Shown here piece after piece: positions 23,965 through 33,275 of a DNA stretch of 38,372 bases. The stretch comes from an uncultured Lentisphaeria bacterium (GTDB taxonomy: Bacteria > Verrucomicrobiota > Lentisphaeria > Victivallales > Victivallaceae), in assembly GCA_903863035.1 (NCBI GenBank), contig CAIPAT010000129.1:1-38372 (forward strand), written 5' to 3'. How positions within the stretch are numbered: the stretch's first letter is position 1; each line of letters starts with the position of its first letter. The notes under the pieces were generated by a model. It ran no database searches and was not told where the DNA came from. It was given only the letters and a program-made list of their open reading frames with translations. The position numbers were made by a program, and so were the translations under genes.

Positions 23965-24705
23965 ATGAATTGTAAATACGCTACAATCCTGGCAACAGCA
24001 GTTCTCGCCTTATCTTTTATTGGCAGCGGCTGCCTCGCTCCCGATCCCGAACCCCAGAAACGTGATCTGGCGGAATCGCCCAGGAAAGTCATGTACAAAG
24101 ACATCTATGAAGTCGCTCCGACCATCAATAAAGAACTCGGCGGCGCCAAGTATTACACGATCTTCGAAAATATTTCAGACCCGGGCGGTAAAGGCAGTTA
24201 CAGTATCACCCTGGTACAACTTCCGCCTGGAGAAGGGCTGGCCCTGCATTCTTTGAACAGCAGCGAAATGTTCCTGGTAATTGCAGGCGGCGGCACTCTT
24301 AAAGTAAATAACCTTGATTATATTTTAAAAGAAGGAATGGCTGTTTACATTCCGAACGGCGCTTTGCAGTCAGTAGTCAATGACAGTCCGAACACATTAA
24401 AATTTTTGACCATAATATCTCCGTCCTACACCAAGCAGACTGAAAAAATACTGGCGCCGCCGCCGAAACCGATTCCAGTAGCTGCACTGCAGGATGTTGC
24501 GCCCAGCGATGAGAATTCTCAATTGAACCCGAGTCCTTCACTGCCTACCGCAGTTCCCGCAACTGCCGCACCCTCCACAACTCCCATCGGCGCGGCGGAC
24601 AAACTTCTCGACAGGACTCCAAGCACGGCGAAAAAAACGAATCTGCAAGGAGTACAGGAACTGACCCCGCAGGAACAGCAAGTTCCAATTACTCCTAATA
24701 ATTAA
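23965..24705 (+). CDS. Cupin-domain lipoprotein
   Basis: 246 residues. The N-terminus is a signal peptide ending GSGC, a weak lipobox (Gly at -3), so lipid attachment is likely but not certain. A single cupin barrel spans about 60-155: LPPGEGLALHSLNSSEMFLVIAGGG, then DYILKEGMAVYIPNGALQSVVN. Of the usual metal ligands only one His and the Glu of motif 1 are seen; motif 2 lacks its His. The domain may therefore bind a ligand without being an enzyme. The last 80 residues are Pro/Ser/Thr-rich and probably flexible. Single gene with its own terminator. Function unknown. Confidence 0.78.
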   Translation: MNCKYATILATAVLALSFIGSGCLAPDPEPQKRDLAESPRKVMYKDIYEVAPTINKELGGAKYYTIFENISDPGGKGSYSITLVQLPPGEGLALHSLNSSEMFLVIAGGGTLKVNNLDYILKEGMAVYIPNGALQSVVNDSPNTLKFLTIISPSYTKQTEKILAPPPKPIPVAALQDVAPSDENSQLNPSPSLPTAVPATAAPSTTPIGAADKLLDRTPSTAKKTNLQGVQELTPQEQQVPITPNN

Positions 24706-24724
24706 TTTTTAATATTCAAAACCG

Positions 24725-24758
24725 ACGGCGAGGCCTGGAGCTTCGCCGTTTGTTTTTT
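24725..24758 (+). terminator. Intrinsic terminator after the cupin lipoprotein gene
   Basis: 10-bp stem ACGGCGAGGC (24725-24734) with GCTTCGCCGT (24740-24749), one G-T pair, loop CTGGA, followed by TTGTTTTTT. Confidence 0.88.
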
Positions 24759-24771
24759 AGAGTCCGTTAAT

Positions 24772-25680
24772 ATGGAAACTATAATACTCGGCATTATTAC
24801 CGGACTGGGAGCGGCAACTTCCCAATCATGTTCCTATTTGTTCTCCAAACGCTTCATTTCATTTTCCGGCAACTCGTATCAATTATTGGCGGTTTCGCAT
24901 ATTATCATGGGCCTTTTCGCGGCGGCAATGCTGCCTTTCCTGTTGATGCATAAACCTTTGCCGCCGATGATGAATTTCAGTAAAGCGCTGATTTTGTGCA
25001 ACATCTATTATCTGCTTGCGCAATGTTCTTTTTTTCTGGCGCTTAAACATTCCGACGCTTCCAGGCTGGCGCCGCTGCTTGGGTTAAAAATACTTTTTCT
25101 GGCCGGAATAAGCATTCTTTTTCTGAATAATGCTTTCAATGGACTGCAATGGCTCGGCGTTTTGCTCTGCCTGGGGGGCGCGGTAATGTCTAATTGGAGC
25201 GGCGGCAGCATCCCGGTGAAAAGCGCCATGCTGATCCTGGTCGCCTGCTGCGGTTATTCTCTTTCCGATACTTACATCAAAATTCTGATAGACTGTCTGG
25301 GTTATGAAAGCATCTTTTTCGGAGCATTGATGGCCGGAGCCGTTTCCTATACATTCGCCGGAATCTGCTCTATACCCATGCTTTTTATTATTCCCGGAAT
25401 TTCTTTCCGCCAGTTTAAGCCGGCAATGCCGTTCAGCATCTGCTGGTTCATGGCGATGCTGCTGCTGTTCTCATGTTTCGGGCTGATCGGCCCGGTTCTC
25501 GGCAATATTATCCAATCTTCCAGAGGAATAATTTCAGTAATTATCGGTGCGGTGATAGCCGGATACGGGTTTTCAACGCTTGAAACCCGGCTCAATGCGG
25601 AGGTGCTGGCACGGCGAATCATTGCCGCCGTGCTGATCTCGACGGCAGTAATCCTGTTCATTCTAGGAGGCCGGCATTAA
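24772..25680 (+). CDS. EamA/DMT-superfamily membrane transporter
   Basis: 302 residues with ten predicted membrane helices in two repeated halves, the layout of drug/metabolite transporters (EamA). The start of each half contains small residues and an acidic-polar pocket (GLGAATSQSCSYLFSKRF; LVACCGYSLSDTYIKIL). Landmarks are LKHSDASRLAPLLGLKILFLAGISILFL and GPVLGNIIQSSRGIISVIIGAVIAGYGF. Substrates of such proteins range from amino acids to nucleotide-sugars and cannot be predicted. It starts 13 bp after the preceding terminator; no clear ribosome-binding site is seen. Followed by frr after 99 bp. Confidence 0.85.
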   Translation: METIILGIITGLGAATSQSCSYLFSKRFISFSGNSYQLLAVSHIIMGLFAAAMLPFLLMHKPLPPMMNFSKALILCNIYYLLAQCSFFLALKHSDASRLAPLLGLKILFLAGISILFLNNAFNGLQWLGVLLCLGGAVMSNWSGGSIPVKSAMLILVACCGYSLSDTYIKILIDCLGYESIFFGALMAGAVSYTFAGICSIPMLFIIPGISFRQFKPAMPFSICWFMAMLLLFSCFGLIGPVLGNIIQSSRGIISVIIGAVIAGYGFSTLETRLNAEVLARRIIAAVLISTAVILFILGGRH

Positions 25681-25779
25681 TGAGCATCGTTTTTTTGCTT
25701 GTGCCGTTTGAATTTTCCGCTTATTTGTTTTAAATTCTTATTATACTTTATATACTCAATTTTAACATGGAGAAATAAT

Positions 25780-26346
25780 ATGAGTGTTGAAATAGGCAGT
25801 CTGATGGATTCTCTTGAAGAACACATGATGAAGACTCAGGAAAACATGGACAAAGATTTTGCCGCGTTCAGAACCGGCAAAGCTTCGCCGTCGCTGGTTG
25901 AAAACGTCACCGTTGATTACTATGGAACTCCGACCCGCCTGAAAGAGCTTGCCGGAATCACCGTACCGGAACCACGGATGCTGGTAGTTCAGCCCTGGGA
26001 TCGCGGTGCTATGCCGGCAGTTGAAAAGGCGTTAATTGCCGCTAATCTCGGCATCTCCCCGGTCAACGACGGCAAAATCATCCGTCTGCCGATACCGGAG
26101 CTCAGTGAAGAACGTCGCGCCTCCCTCGCCAAACAGGTTAAACATCGCGCCGAAGAAGCCAAAATCGCAATCCGCAATATCCGTCGCGACGGCAACGAAC
26201 TGGCGAAAAAGGCCCAGAAGAACAGCGAGATCACGGAAGACGACCTGAAACAGATGCTGGATGATATTCAGAAGCTTACTGACGATTATATCGTCGCTAT
26301 TGAGAAAGATATGGCTCACAAAGAAAAAGAGCTGATGAACGTCTGA
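25780..26346 (+). CDS. frr: Ribosome recycling factor
   Basis: RRF splits post-termination ribosomes with EF-G. 188 residues, standard length. The family blocks are FAAFRTGKASPSLVENVTVDYYGTPTRL, ITVPEPRMLVVQPWD, KALIAANLGISPVNDGKIIRLPIPELSEERR and AIRNIRRDGNE. ATG 25780 has GGAG 7 nt upstream. In many bacteria frr follows rpsB-tsf-pyrH; here it stands alone between a transporter and a glycosyltransferase, so it needs its own promoter. A TATACT at 25742-25747 could be part of one. Confidence 0.97.
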   Translation: MSVEIGSLMDSLEEHMMKTQENMDKDFAAFRTGKASPSLVENVTVDYYGTPTRLKELAGITVPEPRMLVVQPWDRGAMPAVEKALIAANLGISPVNDGKIIRLPIPELSEERRASLAKQVKHRAEEAKIAIRNIRRDGNELAKKAQKNSEITEDDLKQMLDDIQKLTDDYIVAIEKDMAHKEKELMNV

Positions 26347-26382
26347 CACGATGCTCATGAAACAGACAGCAAACATTATCAG

Positions 26383-28266
26383 ATGAAGAGAAAATTCACT
26401 TACATCCTGCTGGCGCTGGCTATCGCCGCGTTTGCTGTCCGGCTTGCGGTCAGTATCGAACTTGCCGGCTTCAACAACGGCTTCAACCAGGTCACCTATC
26501 CGTCGTCCGCGACGGATATGGCGGTCTACCAGGGGCTTGCCGCTAAAATCGTCAACGGCACATTCAAGGAAGTATTTTACTTCCAGCCGTTCTATTATGC
26601 GTTTTTTCTGCCTTTCATCAAGCTGACATTCGGCGATTCCGTCTGGGCATTGATTGTAATTCAATCCATCCTTGGCGCACTGACCGTGTTCCTGACCGGA
26701 CAATGTGCGGCGCTGTTGTGGAACCGCGCAGCCGGAATCATTGCCGCGACATTGACCATGTTGTCGGCGGCGCTCATCCTCTACACCCCGTTCATGCTTA
26801 TTGAAACACTGCAGGTTTTCTGGATAATGCTGCTGTTATATCTTTCGCTGCTGGCCATTTCCACCCGTAACTGGTTTTACTGGGCGCCGGCTGCGCTGGT
26901 TTGCGGCTGTTCTATTCTCACCCGCGGCAATGTCTGGTGTTTTGTGCCGGGGTTACTGGCGGCAGTCTTCATGGTCACCGGCGGAAAACCCGGTCCGAAC
27001 CGTTCGAAATCCAGGCTCGCGCTGTTGAAAATAGCAGCGGTTGTTTTGTTTCTTTTTCTGATTCTGCTACCGCAGATTCCCTTTGCCTGGCGCAACACAA
27101 TACTCAACGGAAAACTTACCGGGCCGTCAACAGCGGCAGGTTCGGTATTGGCGCTGGGCAATACTCCTGAAGCGCCGCCTGGCGGGCGTAATCCGGATCT
27201 GACCTCCGGGCCGATGGAATATCCGCCCAGCTACCAGGCCTGGATGAGCACAGCTAACGAGATTTCCATTCCTGCACGAATAATGGCATGGATCGCTGCC
27301 GAACCATTTGCATATGCCGAGTTCACCTTCCGGAAACTACTGCTGTTCTGGGATTATCAGGAAATCCCCAACAATATTTCATTTCTGGGCGAGGGAACCC
27401 AGAGTAAGATTTTCATGTTTACCGGAATTATGCCCACCGGACTGATAATGGCAGTCGGCCTGGCGGGAATGATATTCCTCTCTGTCGGAATGTTCAGAAA
27501 GAAAAGTATCAAACTTTTTCTGCTGATTTATTTTATTCTTTCGTTCTGGGGGGCTACAGCAATTTTTTACATTCTATGCCGGTTCCGGCTGCCGGTCATT
27601 CCGCTGCTGGCGATTTGCGCGGCGGTGCTGATCAATCATTTCTGGCGGCAGCGGTCAAAAAATCCCGGAAAAGCTTATATTTCAACCTTTCCGACTCTGA
27701 TTATCGGCGTCTTTATCTGTTTTACGGCATATGATTATTACCGTCAGTGTTTGGAGTCAAGTATTATCCGCATAGTCCGGCCGAACGGCGTTTCCGTGGA
27801 AGTTTCGCCAGGCAAGCTGATGTTTCTAGACAATGGTCCGTTTTCTTTTGGCGGATGGGCCGCAACTGAGCTGCAGTCTGGAACCACAATACAGAAGCGG
27901 TTTCCGGTTGCCGGACGCAAATTTAAAACTGCAGAATTGGAATTTACGCTGTTTTTTGAAGTTGCCGGGAATGCGGTGCTGGAAATCAATGGCGAAAAGA
28001 AAAATTTCTCCAACAGCCAGAAAGGTGCTAAAACTGAAACCTTCAATATTCCGTTCAACGATGACGGCAGCGTAAATATAAAACTGATCTCTTCCAATAC
28101 TAAAGTTTTCTGCTTGATTGACCATCAACGCAATTATTCAAGAACTCTGATCAACGGCGAAAATCCCGGCGGGGAACTGGTGTGCAGACTGTTCTGCATG
28201 CCACTGAAGCCGACCGCCAAAACCACCGAAGAGATGCCGCCGCCCGATACTGTCGCCTTGAGATAG
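26383..28266 (+). CDS. GT-C family glycosyltransferase (ArnT/PMT-like) with C-terminal beta domain
   Basis: 627 residues. About ten to twelve membrane helices up to residue 450 resemble GT-C enzymes of the dolichyl/polyprenyl-phosphate sugar transferase group. The first outer loop has SATDMAVYQGLAAKIVNGTF, with the Asp where the group keeps its catalytic acidic residue, and the helix end YFQPFYYAFFLPF follows. The C-terminal 150 residues, outside the membrane, look like a beta-sandwich (GGWAATELQSGTTIQKRFP; AVLEINGEKKNF), possibly carbohydrate-binding. Such enzymes add sugars to lipids or proteins at the outer face of the membrane. It starts 36 bp after frr. The acceptor is unknown. Confidence 0.75.
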   Translation: MKRKFTYILLALAIAAFAVRLAVSIELAGFNNGFNQVTYPSSATDMAVYQGLAAKIVNGTFKEVFYFQPFYYAFFLPFIKLTFGDSVWALIVIQSILGALTVFLTGQCAALLWNRAAGIIAATLTMLSAALILYTPFMLIETLQVFWIMLLLYLSLLAISTRNWFYWAPAALVCGCSILTRGNVWCFVPGLLAAVFMVTGGKPGPNRSKSRLALLKIAAVVLFLFLILLPQIPFAWRNTILNGKLTGPSTAAGSVLALGNTPEAPPGGRNPDLTSGPMEYPPSYQAWMSTANEISIPARIMAWIAAEPFAYAEFTFRKLLLFWDYQEIPNNISFLGEGTQSKIFMFTGIMPTGLIMAVGLAGMIFLSVGMFRKKSIKLFLLIYFILSFWGATAIFYILCRFRLPVIPLLAICAAVLINHFWRQRSKNPGKAYISTFPTLIIGVFICFTAYDYYRQCLESSIIRIVRPNGVSVEVSPGKLMFLDNGPFSFGGWAATELQSGTTIQKRFPVAGRKFKTAELEFTLFFEVAGNAVLEINGEKKNFSNSQKGAKTETFNIPFNDDGSVNIKLISSNTKVFCLIDHQRNYSRTLINGENPGGELVCRLFCMPLKPTAKTTEEMPPPDTVALR

Positions 28267-28379
28267 CCGTCCAAGTCCTCATTCCCCTGCTTCTCTCTGC
28301 TTTGTCCGTCTGTTTTCAAGGATCCTGTCTGAAATCAATATTTCTTTTTTCTGAAAAGACTGTAGATTTCTAATATATA

Positions 28380-28483
28380 CTCTGCACGATTAACTTGGCG
28401 ATATGAATATCGCCTGAATGAGGAGCGGAAAAAGGCAGCCGCAAAACGGTTGCGATCTATGTTAAATTTTCAGCCGTGCAGAG
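28380..28483 (+). repeat. Structured dispersed element, copy B
   Basis: Ends CTCTGCACG (28380-28388) and CGTGCAGAG (28475-28483) are exact inverted repeats but differ in sequence from those of copy A. Inside lies the hairpin GGCGATA-TGAA-TATCGCC (28397-28414). It is followed by TGAA, 7 nt, CGGAAAAAG, 6 nt, GCAA, then CGGTTGCG, as in copy A. Both copies are preceded by TATA and begin CTCT. The element fills most of the 243-bp gap between the glycosyltransferase and the DUF58 gene. Confidence 0.6.
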
Positions 28484-28509
28484 CATAACAATAACGAGGG
28501 CGGAGTTGA

Positions 28510-29850
28510 ATGAAGATTCATAAAGAATTTGAATGGATGAAGAAATTTCTTGACGGGCCGGAATGGTTTTATGTTCCTGCTCTGGAAAGGACATCCAGGC
28601 CTTACCGTTCGCCCACGGTGGCGCTTTCTGCCTGGCTTCTGGGGTGGGCATTCCGGACGCTGACAGTTCCCGGCAGGATAATCATTCCGTCAGCGTTCAT
28701 GATCCTGATGTACAGTTCTATTTCGCTTGATTCTCCGGTCCGCGGCCTGGCGATTACGCTGTTTATTATTTTTCTGGTTGATTTTATCACCGGCTGGCTG
28801 TTTCGTCCTAAATTCAAAATTTGCAGAAAGCTGCCGGAACGGGTACGCGCAGGAGCCTGCGTGAAAGTCAGTTATGAAATCACCAATCTCCGGCGTATTT
28901 CCGCCTGGGACATCCGGCTTGACCCTTTCGCGTTGAAGCCAGGCTTGAAATGGGCGGAACATGCCGCGACCGGTGTTGTTCCAGCCGGACAATGCATTGC
29001 CGCTGATGCCGTCATTGATGCCCGGCGGCGTGGCAAATATACCATTTTCTCGCCCATCGCCGATTCCGCGTTTCCGCTGGGGATTTTCAAGTGGAACTGC
29101 CGCAATAAAAACGATACCGCTTCCCTCATTGTGTACCCGTCGTATCAGGTATTAAATGATTTTCGGCTGCCGGTGGGTATGAAATATCAGCGCGAGGGGG
29201 TTTCGCGGGTTTCAAAAGTCGGTGAATCAATGGATTTTTTCGGCTGCCGCGAATTTCGCGAAGGCGATGATCCCCGGCACATTTACTGGCCCGGCAGCGC
29301 CCGCAGCGCCGGAAATCTGATCGTTAAGGAATTTCAGGAAGAGTATCTTACCCGTATCGCCCTGATTGTGGATACTTATGTGCCTAAAGTTAAAAGCTTC
29401 AGAGTGATTAAAAAGCGCGACGTCCTTTCGGCGGAACTCGAAGCCGCAATTTCACTTACCGCCGCGCTTACCGATTTTTTGACAAAAGGCGAGTATGTGG
29501 TGGATGTTTTCGCTGCCGGCACCCAGGTTTATCATTTTCAAGCCGGACGACACCTGGCCTGCCTGGAAGCGATTCTTGACGTTCTGGCTTGTCTGGAGCC
29601 GAATAATGAGCATCCGATCTCCAGACTGTCCCCCGATGTTCTGGAAGAAGTCTCCGGCATCGGCAGCGCGGTCATAATGCTGCTCGGCTGGGACAGGGAA
29701 CGCGAAACACTGGTCAGGAAACTGCGCGAGTCCGGAGTCGCGCTGCGGATTATCGTGATCGGCAACGGTATCCACTCCGGCGAGCCGCCTCCTGACGCAA
29801 CGTTTATCAGTACTGCCGATATCAGCGAAGGAAGGGTTAAACATTTATGA
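28510..29850 (+). CDS. DUF58-domain protein (vWA-like)
   Basis: 446 residues. Two membrane helices (about 40-90) come first, then a beta-rich part (VSYEITNLRRISAWDIRLDPF). The DUF58 signature FFGCREFREGDDPRHIYWPGSARS follows, about residues 243-266, then a vWA-like fold (TRIALIVDTYVP). These proteins normally occur with a MoxR AAA ATPase and a transglutaminase protein, and the set is linked to envelope maturation. The transglutaminase gene follows with an ATGA overlap. No MoxR gene is nearby. GGAG lies 5 nt before the ATG. Confidence 0.88.
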   Translation: MKIHKEFEWMKKFLDGPEWFYVPALERTSRPYRSPTVALSAWLLGWAFRTLTVPGRIIIPSAFMILMYSSISLDSPVRGLAITLFIIFLVDFITGWLFRPKFKICRKLPERVRAGACVKVSYEITNLRRISAWDIRLDPFALKPGLKWAEHAATGVVPAGQCIAADAVIDARRRGKYTIFSPIADSAFPLGIFKWNCRNKNDTASLIVYPSYQVLNDFRLPVGMKYQREGVSRVSKVGESMDFFGCREFREGDDPRHIYWPGSARSAGNLIVKEFQEEYLTRIALIVDTYVPKVKSFRVIKKRDVLSAELEAAISLTAALTDFLTKGEYVVDVFAAGTQVYHFQAGRHLACLEAILDVLACLEPNNEHPISRLSPDVLEEVSGIGSAVIMLLGWDRERETLVRKLRESGVALRIIVIGNGIHSGEPPPDATFISTADISEGRVKHL

Positions 29851-31997
29851 ATGAACCCGATAGAAAATCAATTCTCACCGTTGTGCTGGCCGCCGGGATG
29901 ATCTTTCCGGCAACGGTATTTTTTGCTTTTGTCGCCGATTTGCCGCATGTACTGGTACTGGTTACAATCGGACTGATATTTTCAATGCTGGTCGTCAAGC
30001 CCGTCAAAATGAATGACCGGTCGATCATTTATTTTTCAGTGATGGCAGTTGTTCTGGCGGTGCTGCTGGATTATATGTTTCCAATGAAAGGTGATCGTTT
30101 CGGCTTCATCAGTATTTTCTTCCATCCGGAGATTTCAGTTCCGGTTGTGCTTTATGCCGCGGTTTTTCTGACCTTTTTCAAGTCCGGCCCTTATGTGCCG
30201 GGCGGTGCGGCGGCGGCGGCGCTGTTCACCCTGATGTTTGCTGGTGATGTGTACAACCTGAACATTCCGAATGAGCGGCTGCCGCTGCTGACCCCGATGA
30301 TTAAACATTTTACCGTCGCGTTTATCATTGTGATTTCAATTAATCTTTTTTTAATCCTGCTTAGTCTGAGAATTTCAGAATCACAGAAGATCAACCGGAA
30401 ACAGCAATCCTACCGCTGGCGGAAACGACTTATCCTTGGTCTTGTTTTTGTGATGCTGCCGCTTTGCGCCGCAGGAGCGTGGAAGCTTTATAAAATCAAT
30501 GAAGACAGTATCCGGCGGCTGGAAAATTTCTTTATGCGGCTGGGGGTCAGGCGCATGATGCAGCCCGCAAAACATACAGTTTTTGACCGGGAAGTGGATC
30601 TGAACCGGACGTTTAACGAAGATATCGTCAAAAATCAAAACGTTATCGTCCTGCGCGTGGTCTCGAAGCAGGTTCCGGGTTATCTCCGCGGCCATGCGTA
30701 TCGAAACTACCGCGACGGCCGCTGGCTGGAAGACGGCGCCCAGAATGTACGGCAGCTCAAAAATAAAACGTATTCCGGCATGCTTGCGATTAAAACATTT
30801 TTCTTTGAGACGGACAGAAAAGATGATTTTGCTTTTGAAGTACAACCGTCAAGAAATTTTACCAGCAAAGTATTGCTGACTCCGGCGAATGTGCAGCAGT
30901 TTGATATCATCGCCAACCGCATTGCTTACAGTCGCGACGGAGTGTTTGAGCCGCAGGACTGGGAAAAAGACGGCGGTTATACGGTATTCACTCCCAAGCC
31001 CGCCATTGAATCATCCTGGCAGCAGCCTGCCGATCCGGTTTCTGCGCGTGAATATCTTGATCTGCCGCCGAATATCAAACAACAATTAGACGAGATCGCC
31101 GAAAATATTCCTGAACTGAAAAACCTGAAGCAACCTGCCGCAGACGCGAAAATTATCTCGGCGCTGTTAAAGTTTTTCTCATCCAATTTTACCTACAAAC
31201 TGACCTCCCGGGATTGCGGCGCTTCCGACCCGGTTATGCATTTTCTCGCTAAAACCAGAACCGGACACTGTGAACTTTTCGCCTCCGGGATGGCGCTGCT
31301 GCTGCGGGCGAAAGGCATCCCCTCGCGTTATGTTACCGGATTTGTCTGTGAAGAGCGTCATTCTTCCGGCAAATATTATGTTTCACGTCTTGGCAATGCT
31401 CATGCCTGGCTGGAAGCCTATGACCGCAATCTCAAAAAATGGTTGATGCTGGAACCGACCCCGCCATCCGGCATCCCTAATTTCAAGTACGAGATGGGTT
31501 CATGGGAGTCTGCCGGCGACCGTTTCCAGCAATTCTTCCAGCAGTTGCTTTCCGATTTGCGGCGCGGTTATTTCGCGAAAATAATCACTGATGCCGGAGC
31601 CGGCATTTACGAATTATTCGCCGCAATGTTTTTCCATCCGGTACGCGGACCCATTGGTCTGCTGCTGTTTATTGCCGCAATAGTAATGTATGCCCGCCAC
31701 CGCAAATCCCGCGTGAAAAAACATGGAAATATTGCGGAACTGCACAAAAATGTTGTAGAACTGAGCCGGAAATATACCAGGACCGAAAACGTGCTCAGGA
31801 AGAAATATCATCTTGAAATACAGGAAAACACAACCGTTTCAGAATTCTCAAAATTGATCATGGACTTAAATATTCCGCCTGCCGAAGTTCAGCGGATAAC
31901 TGAGATGTTGAACGAATATCAGCAATTGCGATTCCGGGAATTGCCGCCCTCCGATACAGAACTGCATCTGGCGAAAAACAAGTTATCGCGGACTTAA
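29847..31997 (+). CDS. Transglutaminase-like membrane protein (TgpA type)
   Basis: 716 residues. Six or so membrane helices cover about 10-215; the next 370 residues are periplasmic. The transglutaminase core holds the Cys of GHCELFASGMALLLRAKGIPSRYVTGF (Cys475), the His of NAHAWLEAYD (His519) and an acidic residue in WLMLEPTPPSG. One further helix lies near 595-612, followed by a cytoplasmic helical tail (RKKYHLEIQENTTVSEF). Such proteins pair with DUF58 proteins; the reaction (protease or cross-linker) is not settled. It overlaps the DUF58 stop. Terminator-like hairpins follow. Confidence 0.88.
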   Translation: MNEPDRKSILTVVLAAGMIFPATVFFAFVADLPHVLVLVTIGLIFSMLVVKPVKMNDRSIIYFSVMAVVLAVLLDYMFPMKGDRFGFISIFFHPEISVPVVLYAAVFLTFFKSGPYVPGGAAAAALFTLMFAGDVYNLNIPNERLPLLTPMIKHFTVAFIIVISINLFLILLSLRISESQKINRKQQSYRWRKRLILGLVFVMLPLCAAGAWKLYKINEDSIRRLENFFMRLGVRRMMQPAKHTVFDREVDLNRTFNEDIVKNQNVIVLRVVSKQVPGYLRGHAYRNYRDGRWLEDGAQNVRQLKNKTYSGMLAIKTFFFETDRKDDFAFEVQPSRNFTSKVLLTPANVQQFDIIANRIAYSRDGVFEPQDWEKDGGYTVFTPKPAIESSWQQPADPVSAREYLDLPPNIKQQLDEIAENIPELKNLKQPAADAKIISALLKFFSSNFTYKLTSRDCGASDPVMHFLAKTRTGHCELFASGMALLLRAKGIPSRYVTGFVCEERHSSGKYYVSRLGNAHAWLEAYDRNLKKWLMLEPTPPSGIPNFKYEMGSWESAGDRFQQFFQQLLSDLRRGYFAKIITDAGAGIYELFAAMFFHPVRGPIGLLLFIAAIVMYARHRKSRVKKHGNIAELHKNVVELSRKYTRTENVLRKKYHLEIQENTTVSEFSKLIMDLNIPPAEVQRITEMLNEYQQLRFRELPPSDTELHLAKNKLSRT

Positions 31998-32235
31998 TGA
32001 TTTACTGAATAATCCTAAAAAAAGCAGTCGAGTCAGTGTGCCGTGGATGTGCTGTGATTTTGAGCGCCGCTGTGGTAACCACTGCAAGTTCTAAATCACA
32101 GTGCAGACATGGTGCAATGGCCGACCCGAAGGGTTGAATTCCGGATTTCCGGCAATTCATTGTTATTAACTTTTTGTTAAATTGCTTTTTGCCATAAGGC
32201 TTTTATTTTAAACAACATAAAACTAAAAATAAAGT
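31998..32235. other. Convergent gap with several inverted repeats
   Basis: 238 bp between the transglutaminase gene and ribD (convergent). CTGTGATTT (32052-32060) pairs with AAATCACAG (32093-32101), enclosing GTGGT-A-ACCAC (32072-32082). Further right, GAATTCCGG and CCGGCAATTC (about 32138-32159) form a near-perfect stem before a T-rich stretch. These may terminate both operons. No gene or known RNA is recognised. Confidence 0.45.
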
Positions 32236-33273
32236 TCAACTGCTTTTTTTAGGATAATCCGGATAGCCAATGACAACGATGTCCTCGCCGGCGCGTTCAA
32301 TTGAGATGTTTTTCAGCGCCAAAGCCTCCGCCAGCGTCAGTGGATTGGCGCCGCCGATTACCGGACGGCTGTTTCTGCCGCCCAGTATTTTGGGGCCGAT
32401 GTGAAATTCCACTTTATCCACAATTCCGGCATTAAGAACCGTTGAGGCCAGTTCGCCGCCGCCTTCTATCAGCAGCGCGGTTACATTTTCACTGCCGAGG
32501 CGGGACATTGCCGCCTGCCATTCCGCCGGGCAGGCGGCGCGGATTACCTCCGGATTTATCCCCTCCGGCAGCAGACTTTTCAGTGCTTCCGGAGTCAGTG
32601 TCTTTGAAGCGACCAGCCGTCGCGGCTGCCGCCAGCCGTGCATGTCGCGTACTGTAAGCGACGGATGATCATTTCTGGCGGTATTGCCGCCGACAAGAAT
32701 AGCATCCGCCCATTGACGCAAATGCTGAACGCGCTGCCGGGCCGCCGGGCCGGTAATCCATTTAGACTGTCCGCTCTCTGTAGCTATTTTACCATCCAGA
32801 GTCATTGCCATTTTCAGAATGACAAAAGGTCTTTTGGCGGTAATCCATTTAAAAAAGGCTTCGTTAATGGCATCACATGAAACTTTTTCTATTTCCGTAA
32901 AGACTTCGATTCCGGCATTATTCAGAATATTCACGCCGCGCCCGGCGTGAGCAGGATTCGGATCAAGAGAACCGATGAAAACCCGCCGAACACCGGCCCG
33001 GATGATTGCATCAGTACAGGGCGGAGTCCGTCCATGGGTGGAACACGGCTCAAGTGTTACATACAAATCAGCTTTCGGCGATGATTGTCCGGCATCCGCC
33101 AGCGCGTTGATCTCGGCATGAGGTTTTCCGGCCTGTTCATGAAAGCCGCGCCCGGTTACTTTGCCGTCTTTGACGATAACAGCGCCGACCAGCGGGTTCG
33201 GACTGGTCATGCCCCATGCTTTTTCCGCCAGGGCAATCGCCTCCTTCATGTATTCTGATGTTTTATCCTGCAT
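32236..33273 (-). CDS. ribD: Bifunctional riboflavin deaminase/reductase
   Basis: RibD carries out two early riboflavin steps: deamination of the pyrimidine and reduction of the ribose side chain. 345 residues. The deaminase zinc site is HAEINAL (His, Glu) with PCSTHGRTPPCTDAII (two Cys). The reductase half starts near 145 with RPFVILKMAMTLDGKIATESGQSKWITGPAAR and ends with LLIEGGGELASTVLNAGIVDKVEFHIGPKILGG. It starts 2 bp after the C39-like gene and is last in the rib operon. Confidence 0.97.
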   Translation of the reverse strand: MQDKTSEYMKEAIALAEKAWGMTSPNPLVGAVIVKDGKVTGRGFHEQAGKPHAEINALADAGQSSPKADLYVTLEPCSTHGRTPPCTDAIIRAGVRRVFIGSLDPNPAHAGRGVNILNNAGIEVFTEIEKVSCDAINEAFFKWITAKRPFVILKMAMTLDGKIATESGQSKWITGPAARQRVQHLRQWADAILVGGNTARNDHPSLTVRDMHGWRQPRRLVASKTLTPEALKSLLPEGINPEVIRAACPAEWQAAMSRLGSENVTALLIEGGGELASTVLNAGIVDKVEFHIGPKILGGRNSRPVIGGANPLTLAEALALKNISIERAGEDIVVIGYPDYPKKSS

Positions 33274-33275
33274 AG

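Noticed and set aside
26351..26386. 11-codon frame MLMKQTANIIR overlapping the glycosyltransferase start
   Set aside because: No ribosome-binding site; an ATGA overlap of this kind is common by chance.
31998..32235. tRNA or known small RNA gene
   Set aside because: Hairpins are present, but no cloverleaf, anticodon arm or CCA-type end can be built.
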